The notes: generated from the letters alone by a model not told the origin. A DNA stretch of 64,000 nucleotides from an uncultured Blautia sp. (GCA_900540785.1 UQHF01000007.1:1-64000); one strand, 5' to 3'. Positions 18,088 to 26,848 are shown, numbered from the stretch's first letter. Numbers and translations: made by a program.

Positions 18088-19086
18088 ATGAACTTAAAAG
18101 GCAGAAATTTTCTTACTTTAAAAGATTTTACACCGGAAGAAATCATGTATCTGCTTGATTTAGCAGCAGAATTAAAGGCAAAGAAAAAAGCGGGGGAGCT
18201 TCACGAATATTATAAAGGCAAAAATATTGCCCTGATTTTCGAGAAGACAAGCACAAGAACCCGATGTGCCTTTGAGGTGGCTGCCCATGACCTCGGAATG
18301 GGCAGTACATATCTCGATCCGACAGGTTCTCAGATTGGCAAAAAAGAGAGCATTGCAGATACGGCGCGCGTGCTGGGACGTATGTATGACGGAATTGAAT
18401 ACAGAGGCTTTGGACAGGAGATTGTGGAGGAGCTTGCAGCTCACGCGGGAGTGCCTGTATGGAATGGTCTTACAAATGAGTATCACCCTACACAGATGCT
18501 GGCAGATATGCTTACGATCAGAGAGCACTTCGGCGGTTTAAAGGGAATTCGTCTTGTATATATGGGAGATGCCCGTTATAATATGGGAAATTCTCTTATG
18601 GTTGCCTGCTCCAAGCTTGGCATGCACTTTACTGCCTGCACAAACAAAAAATATTTCCCAAATGAGGAACTGGTAGAACAGTGTCGCCAGTATGCAGAAG
18701 CTTCCGGAGGAACCATCACTCTCACAGAAGATGTGGAAGCAGGAAGCAAAGACGCAGACGTTATTTATACAGACGTGTGGGTTTCTATGGGAGAGCCGGA
18801 CGAAGTATGGGAGGAAAGAATCCATGACCTTACACCGTATAAGGTGACAAAACAGGTGATGAGAAACGCAGGTCCTAAGGCGATTTTCCTTCACTGTCTC
18901 CCTGCATTCCATGATTTAAAGACAAAAATCGGAAAAGAAATGGGAGAGCGTTTTAACCTCACAGATATGGAAGTGACAGATGAGGTATTTGAATCTCCCC
19001 AGTCAAAAGTATTTGACGAGGCGGAAAACCGTATGCACACCATCAAGGCAGTGATGGCGGCAACTCTGGGAGTACCGGAGAAATGA
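18088..19086 (+). CDS. argF: ornithine carbamoyltransferase
   Basis: Catalyses carbamoyl phosphate + ornithine to citrulline in arginine biosynthesis (or in the reverse direction in arginine catabolism). The carbamoyl phosphate motif is EKTSTRTRCAFE, the ornithine-binding loop includes EYHPTQMLAD, and the catalytic motif HCLPAFHD contains the conserved Cys. The start is ATG 18088 (MNLKGRNF) with AGGGAGG 8 bases upstream; the ATG at 18064 lies before that site. 332 residues, normal. No other arg genes adjoin it, so whether it is anabolic or catabolic cannot be decided here. BirA follows with overlapping codons. Confidence 0.96.
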   Translation: MNLKGRNFLTLKDFTPEEIMYLLDLAAELKAKKKAGELHEYYKGKNIALIFEKTSTRTRCAFEVAAHDLGMGSTYLDPTGSQIGKKESIADTARVLGRMYDGIEYRGFGQEIVEELAAHAGVPVWNGLTNEYHPTQMLADMLTIREHFGGLKGIRLVYMGDARYNMGNSLMVACSKLGMHFTACTNKKYFPNEELVEQCRQYAEASGGTITLTEDVEAGSKDADVIYTDVWVSMGEPDEVWEERIHDLTPYKVTKQVMRNAGPKAIFLHCLPAFHDLKTKIGKEMGERFNLTDMEVTDEVFESPQSKVFDEAENRMHTIKAVMAATLGVPEK

Positions 19087-19889
19087 TGGATATTTTATAC
19101 ACAAAAGATACAATTTCAAAAGCAATACATACAAAATGGGCGGGCAAAACCGTCCATTTTGCAAAGGAAACAGATTCTACGAATGTATGGATAAAAAAAC
19201 TGGAAAAAGACGGGGCAGAACATGGAACCCTTGCTGTGGCAGAGTTTCAGAGCGCCGGAAGGGGACGGTTTACAAGAGCCTGGAAAGCGGAGGAGGGAAC
19301 GTCTGTCATGATGACGCTTCTTCTCCGTCCTTCTTTTGCCCCGGAATACGCGCCCATGCTGACGCTTGTCATGGGACTTTCCGTGGCGCAGGCGGCAGAA
19401 AAACTGGGATTTTCCCCGGAAATCAAGTGGCCCAATGATGTGGTGATCTCCAAAAAGAAAATCTGCGGGATTCTCACAGAAATGGGACTTAACGGTTCAA
19501 AAATCCGATATGTGGGAATTGGAACCGGAATTAATGTAAACATACCGGAATTTTCCCCGGAGCTTTCAGATAAGGCGACCTCTTTTTTTCTGGAATCCGG
19601 AAAAAAGACAGACAGGAATCGGGTGATCGCCCTTGTCATGGAAGCATTCGAGAAAAATTATGAAATATTTGATAAAACACACGACCTCTCTCTTCTGAAA
19701 AACGAGTATGAAGAGATACTGGCAAACTACGGACAGCCTGTGAGGATTCTTGATAAAAACAATCCTTATGAGGGAGTGTGTACAGGAATCAATGACAAAG
19801 GAGAACTTCTTGTAAGGCTTTCAGATGGAACAAAAAAAGCAGTTGGTTCCGGGGAGGTATCTGTCCGGGGGCTTTACAGCTACGTATAG
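19083..19889 (+). CDS. birA: biotin-[acetyl-CoA-carboxylase] ligase, no regulatory domain
   Basis: Attaches biotin to biotin-dependent carboxylases through biotinyl-AMP. The catalytic domain starts almost at the N-terminus (KETDSTNVWIKKL). The biotinyl-AMP loop GRGRFTRAW (residues 59-67) and IKWPNDVVI with the biotin-contacting Lys are present. A small C-terminal SH3-like domain (GELLVRLSDGTKKAVGSGEVS) is kept. At 268 residues it lacks the N-terminal winged helix, so it should be an enzyme without repressor function. ATG codons at 19083 and 19086 both overlap the argF stop. Confidence 0.93.
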   Translation: MMDILYTKDTISKAIHTKWAGKTVHFAKETDSTNVWIKKLEKDGAEHGTLAVAEFQSAGRGRFTRAWKAEEGTSVMMTLLLRPSFAPEYAPMLTLVMGLSVAQAAEKLGFSPEIKWPNDVVISKKKICGILTEMGLNGSKIRYVGIGTGINVNIPEFSPELSDKATSFFLESGKKTDRNRVIALVMEAFEKNYEIFDKTHDLSLLKNEYEEILANYGQPVRILDKNNPYEGVCTGINDKGELLVRLSDGTKKAVGSGEVSVRGLYSYV

Positions 19890-19902
19890 AAAGGGGTACT
19901 TT

Positions 19903-20268
19903 ATGTATCAGGAAAATATTGTGTTATGCGGTGCAAGCGCATACGAACAGAAATACTATTTTAATCAGGATTTTAATTCCCTGCCGGATCATGTGAAGCA
20001 GGAGCTTCAGATCATGTGCGTTCTTTTTACAGAAGATGTGGGCGGCGTCCTCACTCTGGAATTTGACGAGGACGGAAGACTTCAGTTTAAAACAGAAGCG
20101 CTGGAGGCAGACGCCTGTTTCGACGAAATCGGAAGCGCATTAAAAATCAAACAGATCCAGACAGAGAAGAGAGATCTTCTGGAATCTCTGGAAATGTATT
20201 ATAAAGTATTTTTCCTCGGAGATATTCCGGAGGAAGAATTAAAAAAGAAAGCGGACGGCGAAGAATGA
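19903..20268 (+). CDS. DUF6145 family protein
   Basis: A 121-residue cytoplasmic protein of unknown function, which I recognise as the Lachnospiraceae DUF6145 family. The N-terminus is MYQENIVLCGASAYEQKYYFN. It continues with SLPDHVKQELQIMCV and an acidic strand LTLEFDEDG, and ends in a helical, charged tail. I start at ATG 19903, preceded by AAAGGGG; longer forms run into birA. It sits between birA and dusB and overlaps dusB by ATGA, pointing to a conserved translation-linked neighbourhood rather than an accessory gene. Confidence 0.75.
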   Translation: MYQENIVLCGASAYEQKYYFNQDFNSLPDHVKQELQIMCVLFTEDVGGVLTLEFDEDGRLQFKTEALEADACFDEIGSALKIKQIQTEKRDLLESLEMYYKVFFLGDIPEEELKKKADGEE

Positions 20269-21230
20269 GGATGAAGTGGAAAATCGGAGACGTTGAGATT
20301 GACAATCCCTTTGCGCTTGCACCTATGGCAGGCGTTACAGACCTTCCTTTTCGAAAGCTCTGCAAGGAACAGGGAGCCGGTCTTATCTGTATGGAAATGG
20401 TCAGTGCAAAAGCGATTTCCTTTCATAATAAAAATACAGAGGCTCTGATGGAAATTGATAAATGTGAAAACCCGGTATCGATGCAGCTTTTCGGAAGCGA
20501 ACCGGAGCTGATGGCAAGGGTGGCTGCAGAAATTGAGGAGAGACCTTTTGATATTCTGGACATCAACATGGGCTGTCCCGTTCCGAAGGTAGTAAATAAC
20601 GGGGAGGGCTCAGCCCTCTTGAAAAATCCGGAGCTGATCGTGAAAATCGTAAAAAGTGTTTCTTCCGCAATAAAAAAACCGCTTACTGTAAAGGTCCGCA
20701 TTGGATTTGAAAACGAGCCGGTAGATATTGTAGAGATTGCAAAGCGTGTGGAGGATGCAGGGGCGGCGGCGATTGCGGTTCACGGAAGAACGCGGCAGCA
20801 GTATTATTCAGGGACAGCAGACTGGGATACAATACGCAGAGTAAAAGAAGCGGTAACTATTCCTGTAATCGGAAACGGAGATGTGGATTCTCCGGAAAAA
20901 GCAGAGGCGCTTATAAAAGAAACAGGATGTGACGGTGTGATGATAGGAAGAGCGGTAAGAGGGAATCCGTGGCTTTTCCGGGAATTGAACCATTATTTTG
21001 AAACAGGGGAAAAACTTCCCCGCCCTTCTGCAGAGGAAGTAAGGGAAATGATACTTCGCCATGCCAGAATGCAGATTGATTTAAAAGGCGAATTTACAGG
21101 CATTCGGGAGATGCGAAAGCATGTGGCATGGTATACGGCAGGTATGCGCCACAGCGCAGCTCTTCGAAGGGAAACAAACCTTGTGAGCAGCTATGAAGAG
21201 CTGGAAAAGCTCCTGGGGAGAATGGAGTAA
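20265..21230 (+). CDS. dusB: tRNA-dihydrouridine synthase DusB
   Basis: FMN-dependent reductase making dihydrouridine in tRNA. The TIM barrel opens with FALAPMAGVTDLPFR. The catalytic Cys lies in NMGCPVPKVVNNGEGSALL (near residue 102). Phosphate-binding loops include VRIGFE, AVHGRTRQQ and GNGDVDS, and GVMIGRAVRGNPW closes the barrel. A C-terminal helical tRNA-binding domain (EMRKHVAWYTAGM) follows. The 321-residue length matches DusB. ATGA overlap with DUF6145. It is the last gene of the co-directional run before the greA promoter. Confidence 0.95.
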   Translation: MRMKWKIGDVEIDNPFALAPMAGVTDLPFRKLCKEQGAGLICMEMVSAKAISFHNKNTEALMEIDKCENPVSMQLFGSEPELMARVAAEIEERPFDILDINMGCPVPKVVNNGEGSALLKNPELIVKIVKSVSSAIKKPLTVKVRIGFENEPVDIVEIAKRVEDAGAAAIAVHGRTRQQYYSGTADWDTIRRVKEAVTIPVIGNGDVDSPEKAEALIKETGCDGVMIGRAVRGNPWLFRELNHYFETGEKLPRPSAEEVREMILRHARMQIDLKGEFTGIREMRKHVAWYTAGMRHSAALRRETNLVSSYEELEKLLGRME

Positions 21231-21235
21231 AAACC

Positions 21236-21264
21236 TTGACAATAGCTGAGGTTTTGGGTATAAT
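21236..21264 (+). promoter_or_regulatory. strong sigma-A promoter for greA
   Basis: Perfect TTGACA (21236-21241), a 17-base spacer and perfect TATAAT (21259-21264). It lies 70 bases before greA, with a leader of about 65 bases that shows no obvious riboswitch. Confidence 0.85.
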
Positions 21265-21334
21265 ACTGAAATTGTGAATATCCTAGAGTATCTCTAACCT
21301 TTTTTAGAAAAAGAGTGGAAAAGGAGTAAGGAAA

Positions 21335-21817
21335 ATGGAAGAAAAGAAAAACTTACTTACTTATGCAGGTCTTAAAAAATTAGAAGAAGAGCTGCATGAT
21401 TTAAAAGTAGTAAAAAGAAAAGAAGTAGCAGAAAAAATCAAAGAAGCCAGAGAACAGGGCGACTTATCCGAGAACGCAGAGTATGATGCAGCAAAAGATG
21501 AGCAGAGAGATATAGAAGCACGTATTGAGGAAATCGAAAAAATCCTGAAAAACGCAGAGGTTGTAGTAGAAGACGAAGTAGACCTTGACAAGATCAGCGT
21601 AGGCTGCAAGGTCAAAGTTCATGATTTTGAGTTTGAAGAAGATATTGAACTGAAAATCGTAGGTTCTACAGAGGCAAACAGCCTGGAAGGAAAAATTTCC
21701 AACGAATCTCCTGTAGGAAAAGCGCTGATCGGCGCTCATAAAGGAGACGTTGTAGAAGTGGAAATGCCGGCGGGCGTAATGCAGTACAAGGTACTGGAAA
21801 TCCAGCGAAACGTGTAG
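21335..21817 (+). CDS. greA: transcription elongation factor GreA
   Basis: Binds the RNA polymerase secondary channel and rescues backtracked complexes by stimulating transcript cleavage. The 160-residue protein has the N-terminal antiparallel coiled coil (residues 10-75). The tip acidic residues are in EAREQGDLSENAEYDAAKDEQ. A C-terminal FKBP-like domain ends with the SPVGKALIGAHKGDVVEVE segment. AAAGGAG lies before the ATG. The gene has its own strong promoter; the downstream tandem repeat begins at the stop codon. Confidence 0.97.
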   Translation: MEEKKNLLTYAGLKKLEEELHDLKVVKRKEVAEKIKEAREQGDLSENAEYDAAKDEQRDIEARIEEIEKILKNAEVVVEDEVDLDKISVGCKVKVHDFEFEEDIELKIVGSTEANSLEGKISNESPVGKALIGAHKGDVVEVEMPAGVMQYKVLEIQRNV

Positions 21818-22021
21818 CGAGTATTCACATTCACCCGAGCGTACAACGACGAAACGAGGAGCCCGAAAGGGCGTCTCTGCGAAGCAGAGATTTCGGAGTT
21901 GAGAGGAAGGAACGGAAGCACGAGCGAAGCGAGTATTCACATTCACCCGAGCGTACAACGACGAAATGAGAAGCCCGAAAGGGCGGTTCTGCGGAGCAGA
22001 GATTTCGGAGTTGAGAGGAAG
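21817..22021 (+). repeat. two-copy imperfect tandem repeat of a 93-base hairpin element
   Basis: Copy one runs 21817-21909 and copy two 21929-22021 (period 112, with a 19-base non-repeated link). The copies differ at a handful of positions. Each copy holds two perfect small hairpins: GCCC-GAAA-GGGC, and a CTCTGC/GCAGAG stem that is slightly altered in copy two. It fills the whole greA-lysS gap. It has no start, no T-box motif and no T-run. I believe related sequences are scattered through Lachnospiraceae genomes, but that is recollection and unchecked. Confidence 0.85.
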
Positions 22022-22042
22022 AATAAAACAGGAGGAAACAAA

Positions 22043-23971
22043 ATGGCAGAGCAGAAGAAGCAGGAACAGGACTTAAATCAGCTCCTTAAAGTGCGCCGTG
22101 AAAAACTGGCGGATTTACAGGCAAATGAGAAAGATCCGTTTAAAATCGTAAAATTTGATGTAACACACCACAGCCAGGAAGTAAAAGACAGTTTTGAGGA
22201 ACTGGAAGGAAAAACTGTAGTTGTTGCAGGACGTATGATGTCCAAACGTGTCATGGGAAAGGCATCCTTTTGCCATGTACAGGATTTACAGGGAACTATT
22301 CAGTCTTACGTTGCAAGAGACAGCATAGGAGAAGAGTCCTACAAAGATTTCAAAAAGCTTGACGTAGGCGATATTATCGGTATTAAAGGTGAAGTTTTCA
22401 AAACAAAAACAGGAGAAACTTCCATTCATGCTTCTGAGGTAACTCTGTTATCCAAGAGCCTTCAGGTTCTTCCGGAGAAATTCCACGGTCTTACAAATAC
22501 AGACCTTCGTTACCGTCAGAGATATGTAGACCTCATCATGAACCCGGAAGTAAAGGATACCTTTATTAAGCGCTCCAAAATTTTAAGCGCGATCCGCAGA
22601 TACCTGGATACTCAGGGATTTATGGAAGTGGAGACACCAATCCTTGTTGCAAATGCAGGCGGCGCTGCAGCAAGACCGTTCGAGACACACTTCAACGCTC
22701 TTGATGAGGACTTCAAGCTTCGTATTTCCCTTGAGCTTTACTTAAAGAGACTGATTGTAGGCGGTCTTGAAAGAGTGTACGAAATCGGACGCGTATTCCG
22801 TAATGAAGGTCTTGATACACGCCACAATCCTGAGTTTACTCTTATGGAGCTTTACCAGGCGTACACAGATTACCACGGTATGATGGATCTTACAGAAAAT
22901 CTTTACCGTTACGTTGCACAGGAAGTCCTTGGCACAACAAAAATTGTTTACAACGGTGTGGAAATGGATCTTGGAAAACCGTTCGAGAGAATCACAATGG
23001 TAGATGCCGTTAAGAAATATGCAGGCGTTGATTTCAATGAAATCCACACACTGGAAGAGGCAAGAGCTATTGCAAGAGAACATCATGTAGAGTTTGAAGA
23101 GCGTCACAAAAAAGGCGATATTTTAAGCCTTTTCTTTGAAGAGTTTGTAGAAGAGCATCTGATCCAGCCTACATTTGTTATGGATCACCCGATCGAGATT
23201 TCTCCGCTTACAAAGAAGAAACCGGAGAATCCGGAATATACAGAGCGTTTCGAGTTCTTTATGAACGGCTGGGAGATGGCAAACGCTTACTCCGAGCTGA
23301 ACGACCCGATCGATCAGAGAGAGCGTTTCAAAGCCCAGGAAGAGCTTCTTGCTCAGGGTGATGAGGAAGCAAATACAACAGACGAAGACTTTATGAATGC
23401 ACTTGAAGTTGGTATGCCGCCTACAGGTGGAATCGGATTCGGTATTGACCGTATGTGTATGCTTCTTACAGATTCCGCAGCGATCAGAGACGTGCTTCTG
23501 TTCCCGACAATGAAGTCACAGGGCGCTTCCAAGAACGAGGCAAATAACGCAGGACAGAAAGCGGCTGCAGAGGCTCCGGCTGCAGAAGAAAAAATTGATT
23601 TTTCCAAAGTGAAAATCGAGCCGCTTTTCGAAGAAGACGTTGATTTTGAGACATTCTCAAAATCCGATTTCCGCGCAGTAAAAGTAAAAGACTGTGTGGC
23701 AGTACCGAAATCTAAGAAACTTCTTCAGTTTACTTTAGATGACGGAACAGGAACAGACCGTACAATCTTAAGTGGAATCCACGAATATTATGAGCCGGAA
23801 GAACTGATCGGCAAAACCTGCATCGCAATCGTAAACCTTCCGCCAAGAGCAATGATGGGAATTGATTCCTGCGGTATGCTGATTTCCGCAGTACATGAGG
23901 AAGACGGCAAAGAGGGACTCAATCTTCTTATGGTAGATAACAGAATCCCGGCAGGTGCAAAGCTATACTAA
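22043..23971 (+). CDS. lysS: lysyl-tRNA synthetase (class II) with C-terminal tRNA-binding domain
   Basis: Charges tRNA-Lys. The N-terminal OB anticodon-binding domain is at about residues 55-170. The class II core has motif 1 (YLDTQGFMEVETPIL), motif 2 (RVFRNEGLDTRHNPEFT) and motif 3 (GIGFGIDRMCMLL) ending near 500. After a poly-Ala/Glu linker (about 505-520) there is an extra EMAP-II/Trbp111-like OB domain (KVKDCVAVPKSKKLLQF, then GIHEYYEPEELIGK and VNLPPRAMMGIDS). At 642 residues it is about 140 longer than a standard LysRS. The start is ATG 22043, with GGAGG 7 bases upstream; the longer frame runs through the repeat. Confidence 0.95.
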   Translation: MAEQKKQEQDLNQLLKVRREKLADLQANEKDPFKIVKFDVTHHSQEVKDSFEELEGKTVVVAGRMMSKRVMGKASFCHVQDLQGTIQSYVARDSIGEESYKDFKKLDVGDIIGIKGEVFKTKTGETSIHASEVTLLSKSLQVLPEKFHGLTNTDLRYRQRYVDLIMNPEVKDTFIKRSKILSAIRRYLDTQGFMEVETPILVANAGGAAARPFETHFNALDEDFKLRISLELYLKRLIVGGLERVYEIGRVFRNEGLDTRHNPEFTLMELYQAYTDYHGMMDLTENLYRYVAQEVLGTTKIVYNGVEMDLGKPFERITMVDAVKKYAGVDFNEIHTLEEARAIAREHHVEFEERHKKGDILSLFFEEFVEEHLIQPTFVMDHPIEISPLTKKKPENPEYTERFEFFMNGWEMANAYSELNDPIDQRERFKAQEELLAQGDEEANTTDEDFMNALEVGMPPTGGIGFGIDRMCMLLTDSAAIRDVLLFPTMKSQGASKNEANNAGQKAAAEAPAAEEKIDFSKVKIEPLFEEDVDFETFSKSDFRAVKVKDCVAVPKSKKLLQFTLDDGTGTDRTILSGIHEYYEPEELIGKTCIAIVNLPPRAMMGIDSCGMLISAVHEEDGKEGLNLLMVDNRIPAGAKLY

Positions 23972-24033
23972 AATGAGACGGCAAGCCTTAAAGAATACTG
24001 ATATAAGGAAAAAATAAATAATAAGCAGAAGAG

Positions 24034-24066
24034 ATGGGTGATTCCGAAAGGGATTACCCATTTTTG
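24034..24066 (+). terminator. Rho-independent terminator after lysS
   Basis: GGGTGATTCC pairs with GGGATTACCC (ten pairs, two of them G-U) around a GAAA loop, with ATTTTT after. It lies 65 bases beyond the lysS stop, overlapping the first codons of a longer but unlikely Fic frame. Confidence 0.75.
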
Positions 24067-24090
24067 GAATCAGTAAAGAGAGGGATAAAT

Positions 24091-24936
24091 ATGGAGAAAG
24101 ATCCGTTTAAGGAATATATAAAAGAGTCCGAGCCTGATAAAGTCAGAAAAGGTTACGCCTGGAGTACAGCGATTGGTCTTCAGGCTGTGGACGGATTGAA
24201 GACTTCAAAATATTTGATTGATACTGCTATTCAAAATATTGAAGGTAAAATCACGATAAAAGAAGCTCAAAATCTCATAAATACTTATTATGAAGAAAAA
24301 CCGGCACATTTATCAAATGGTGAACGTACAGAAGAAGCAGACAAAGTGTCTTCACGAATTGCAGAGATACTTTCAGAGCAAGCTTTTACGTTTTCACCTA
24401 ATGAGTATATTTCGATTCATCGTAAATTATTTCAGGGAATTTATACACATGCAGGTAAGATGAGGGATTATAATATTACAAAAAAAGAATGGGTACTGGA
24501 TGGAGCGACTGTTATATATGGCAGCGCTTCGGAACTCAGAGCAACACTCGAGTATGATATTTCCCGGGAAAAAGATTTCAGTTACAAAGGGTTATCCATG
24601 AGTGAAATAATTCATCATCTTGCGGTTTTTATCTCAGGGCTATGGCAAATTCATGTTTTTGGAGAGGGGAATACGAGAACGACAGCCGTGTTTTTTATCA
24701 AATATTTGAGAACATTGGGATTTTCAGTTACGAATGATATATTTGCAGAAAACGCATGGTATTTTCGAAATGCGCTTGTTCGTGCAAATTATACGAATCT
24801 GAAAAAAGGCATTCACGAAACAACAGAGTACCTGGAGATTTTTTTAAGAAATATGCTTTTAAATGAGAAAAACGAGCTTCACAGTCGGAATTTGCATATA
24901 AGTGGATTTTTAAATGATAAAAAAGTGGATATTTAG
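24091..24936 (+). CDS. Fic/DOC family protein with N-terminal antitoxin-like helix region
   Basis: Predicted nucleotidyl-transferase (usually AMPylase) of the Fic fold, 281 residues. The catalytic loop is HVFGEGNTRTTAVFF near residue 190. His, Phe, the acidic residue, Gly-Asn and the first Arg of HxFx(D/E)GNGRxxR are present; the second Gly is Thr and the final Arg is absent, a variant also seen in other bacterial Fic proteins. Residues 18-65 (IGLQAVDGLKTSKYL, NIEGKITIKEAQ) look like the VbhA-type antitoxin region fused in cis, with a weak SxxxEG motif. The start at 24091 follows the terminator and a GAGAGGG site. Target unknown. Confidence 0.85.
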   Translation: MEKDPFKEYIKESEPDKVRKGYAWSTAIGLQAVDGLKTSKYLIDTAIQNIEGKITIKEAQNLINTYYEEKPAHLSNGERTEEADKVSSRIAEILSEQAFTFSPNEYISIHRKLFQGIYTHAGKMRDYNITKKEWVLDGATVIYGSASELRATLEYDISREKDFSYKGLSMSEIIHHLAVFISGLWQIHVFGEGNTRTTAVFFIKYLRTLGFSVTNDIFAENAWYFRNALVRANYTNLKKGIHETTEYLEIFLRNMLLNEKNELHSRNLHISGFLNDKKVDI

Positions 24937-25000
24937 GCTGTAAAAGTTATAAATTTAAGAAGGCCAGATGAGAATGTACAATAAATACCAGGAGATTATT

Positions 25001-26179
25001 ATGAAAAACCAATACAACAAGACAATGACCGCCTGTTTTACCGGCTATATTGTACAGGCGATCGTGAACAATTTTGTTCCTCTTTTATTTCTGACTTTTC
25101 AGAGGAGTTATGATATTCCTCTTTCGCAGATTACGGCACTTGTAACCTTTAATTTTGGTGTGCAGCTTCTTGTAGATCTTTTGTCTATCGGATTCGTGGA
25201 TAAAATAGGCTACAGGGCGTCAATGGTAATTGCCCATATAATGTCAGCGGCAGGGCTTTTTCTTTTGACTGTTCTGCCGGAAGTGATGCCGCCCTTTGCG
25301 GGAATCCTCATTTCCGTAATGGTGTATGCCATTGGAGGAGGACTTCTGGAAGTGCTGGTAAGCCCTGTTGTGGAATCGTGCCCTTCTGATAATAAGGAAA
25401 AGGCAATGAGTATGCTTCATTCCTTTTACTGTTGGGGGCATGTAGGGGGTGTTCTTCTTTCTACGCTGTTTTTTCAGGCAGCAGGAATTGAAAACTGGAA
25501 GATTCTCGCTGCTATGTGGGCGATAGTTCCTCTTGTGAATGCTTTTGTTTTTACAAAAGTTCCTATGGCGCCCCTTATGGAAGAAGGCGAGACGGGAATC
25601 GGCATCAGAAAGCTGTTTGGAATGAAAATATTCTGGGTTCTTTTGATCATGATGATATGCGCAGGAGCAAGCGAGCAGGCTGTCAGTCAGTGGGCGTCCA
25701 CCTTTGCGGAAAAAGGACTTGGTATCACAAAGACTGCCGGAGATTTGGCGGGACCTATGGCGTTTGCGGTTCTGATGGGAACAGCAAGAGCATTTTATGG
25801 AAAATACGGACACAGGATCAATCTTGACCGCTTTATGGTTTTGAGCTGTTGTCTTTGTATTTTGTCCTATCTTGGAATTTCTCTTCTTCCCATTCCGCAG
25901 TTAAGCCTTGCTGCCTGTGCAGTGTGCGGTCTTTCTGTTGGGATTATGTGGCCGGGAAGCTTCAGTAAGGCGGCGGCATCCATTCCAAAAGGAGGAACTG
26001 CCATGTTTGCATTCCTTGCTCTTGGAGGAGACCTCGGATGCTCCGGAGGACCAACTGTAGTTGGTGCTGTATCAAGCGCTTTTGGCGATAATCTGAAAAT
26101 GGGGATTCTTGCAGGGGTAATTTTCCCTGTGCTTCTTCTGGGAGGGATTCTTGTATGCAGAAAAATAAAGGCAGAATGA
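25001..26179 (+). CDS. major facilitator superfamily transporter
   Basis: Twelve-helix secondary transporter, 392 residues from ATG 25001 (AGGAG 6 bases upstream; a longer frame to 24968 lacks a site). Helix 1 begins ACFTGYIVQAIVNNFVPLL, and the first-half loop DKIGYRASMVIAH resembles motif A of MFS proteins. The central loop falls near residue 200 and the second half repeats the fold. The fucose/glucose permease-like or FHS-like branch is possible; substrate unknown. The final ATGA overlaps the SGNH hydrolase start, so the two are probably made together and may serve one substrate. Confidence 0.85.
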   Translation: MKNQYNKTMTACFTGYIVQAIVNNFVPLLFLTFQRSYDIPLSQITALVTFNFGVQLLVDLLSIGFVDKIGYRASMVIAHIMSAAGLFLLTVLPEVMPPFAGILISVMVYAIGGGLLEVLVSPVVESCPSDNKEKAMSMLHSFYCWGHVGGVLLSTLFFQAAGIENWKILAAMWAIVPLVNAFVFTKVPMAPLMEEGETGIGIRKLFGMKIFWVLLIMMICAGASEQAVSQWASTFAEKGLGITKTAGDLAGPMAFAVLMGTARAFYGKYGHRINLDRFMVLSCCLCILSYLGISLLPIPQLSLAACAVCGLSVGIMWPGSFSKAAASIPKGGTAMFAFLALGGDLGCSGGPTVVGAVSSAFGDNLKMGILAGVIFPVLLLGGILVCRKIKAE

Positions 26180-26760
26180 TTGTATGTTATGGAGATTCCA
26201 ATACATATGGATATGATCCGTGTGTGCCGGGAGGCGGACGGTATGCAAAAGAAAACCGCTGGACGGCTCTTGTAGAAAAGAAAACAGGGATTTCTGTGAA
26301 AAATTGCGGGCTTTGCGGGCGGAAAATTCCGCGATACAAAAGCCAGTTTCAATGTGTGAAAGAGCAGATAGAGGCGTGGAGTCTGGAAATGGAAGAGATT
26401 TCTCTTTGGATTATGCTTGGTACAAATGATTTTCTTGAAAATGAAAGAATTACAGCAAGGGACGCTGCGCTTCGTATGGAAAAGCTTCTGGAAGGTATAG
26501 CAGAACAGACAGAGGAGAAAAAAATTTCCCTGCTTTTAATTTCGCCTGTTCCCGTAAAACATGGTGCGTGGGTGGAAAATCAGAAGATCTGCGAAGAAAC
26601 AGAAAAGTTTGCATTTTATAATAGGAAGCTTTCTGAGAAATCCGGGACAGATTTTGTGGACGCAGGAGAATGGAAAATCCCTCTCGCCTATGACGGCGTT
26701 CATTTTACAGAAGAAGGACACAGAATTTTTGCGGAAAATATAATACGGTATGCAAAATAA
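26176..26760 (+). CDS. SGNH/GDSL hydrolase coupled to the MFS gene
   Basis: Predicted esterase of the SGNH fold, 194 residues, no signal peptide. Block I is VCYGDSNTYGYD with the catalytic Ser. Block III is the Asn in LGTNDF, and the C-terminal catalytic Asp and His lie in DGVHFTEEGH. The ATG at 26176 overlaps the transporter stop (ATGA), which I prefer over the in-frame ATG at 26155. It resembles short cytoplasmic arylesterase or acetylesterase-like enzymes and could deacylate whatever the MFS protein imports. Overall related to, but clearly distinct from, the hydrolase at 27953-28603. Confidence 0.85.
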   Translation: MIVCYGDSNTYGYDPCVPGGGRYAKENRWTALVEKKTGISVKNCGLCGRKIPRYKSQFQCVKEQIEAWSLEMEEISLWIMLGTNDFLENERITARDAALRMEKLLEGIAEQTEEKKISLLLISPVPVKHGAWVENQKICEETEKFAFYNRKLSEKSGTDFVDAGEWKIPLAYDGVHFTEEGHRIFAENIIRYAK

Positions 26761-26818
26761 GTGTATAATAGTTTTGGTTTATCAGAAAAGTTAATCCTGT
26801 TTTGTCGAAAAAATTATA

Positions 26819-26848
26819 TTGCTTATTTAAGAACGATACACTTATAAT
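26819..26848 (+). promoter_or_regulatory. promoter of the DUF3990/DUF3791 pair
   Basis: TTGCTT (26819-26824), 18 bases, and a perfect TATAAT (26843-26848), 53 bases before the first gene. The -35 is weak. Confidence 0.5.

Noticed and set aside
21464..21958. Small minus-strand proteins over the greA-lysS repeat
   Set aside because: They arise from the hairpin repeat itself (YARVNVNTR-type translation) and from antisense greA; no coding evidence.
21818..22042. T-box or lysine riboswitch before lysS
   Set aside because: No T-box consensus, no terminator/antiterminator pair and no lysine-riboswitch core; the gap is fully explained by the tandem repeat.
24034..24090. Upstream extension of the Fic gene
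   Set aside because: The extended start lies within the lysS terminator hairpin and has no ribosome binding site; ATG 24091 is better supported.
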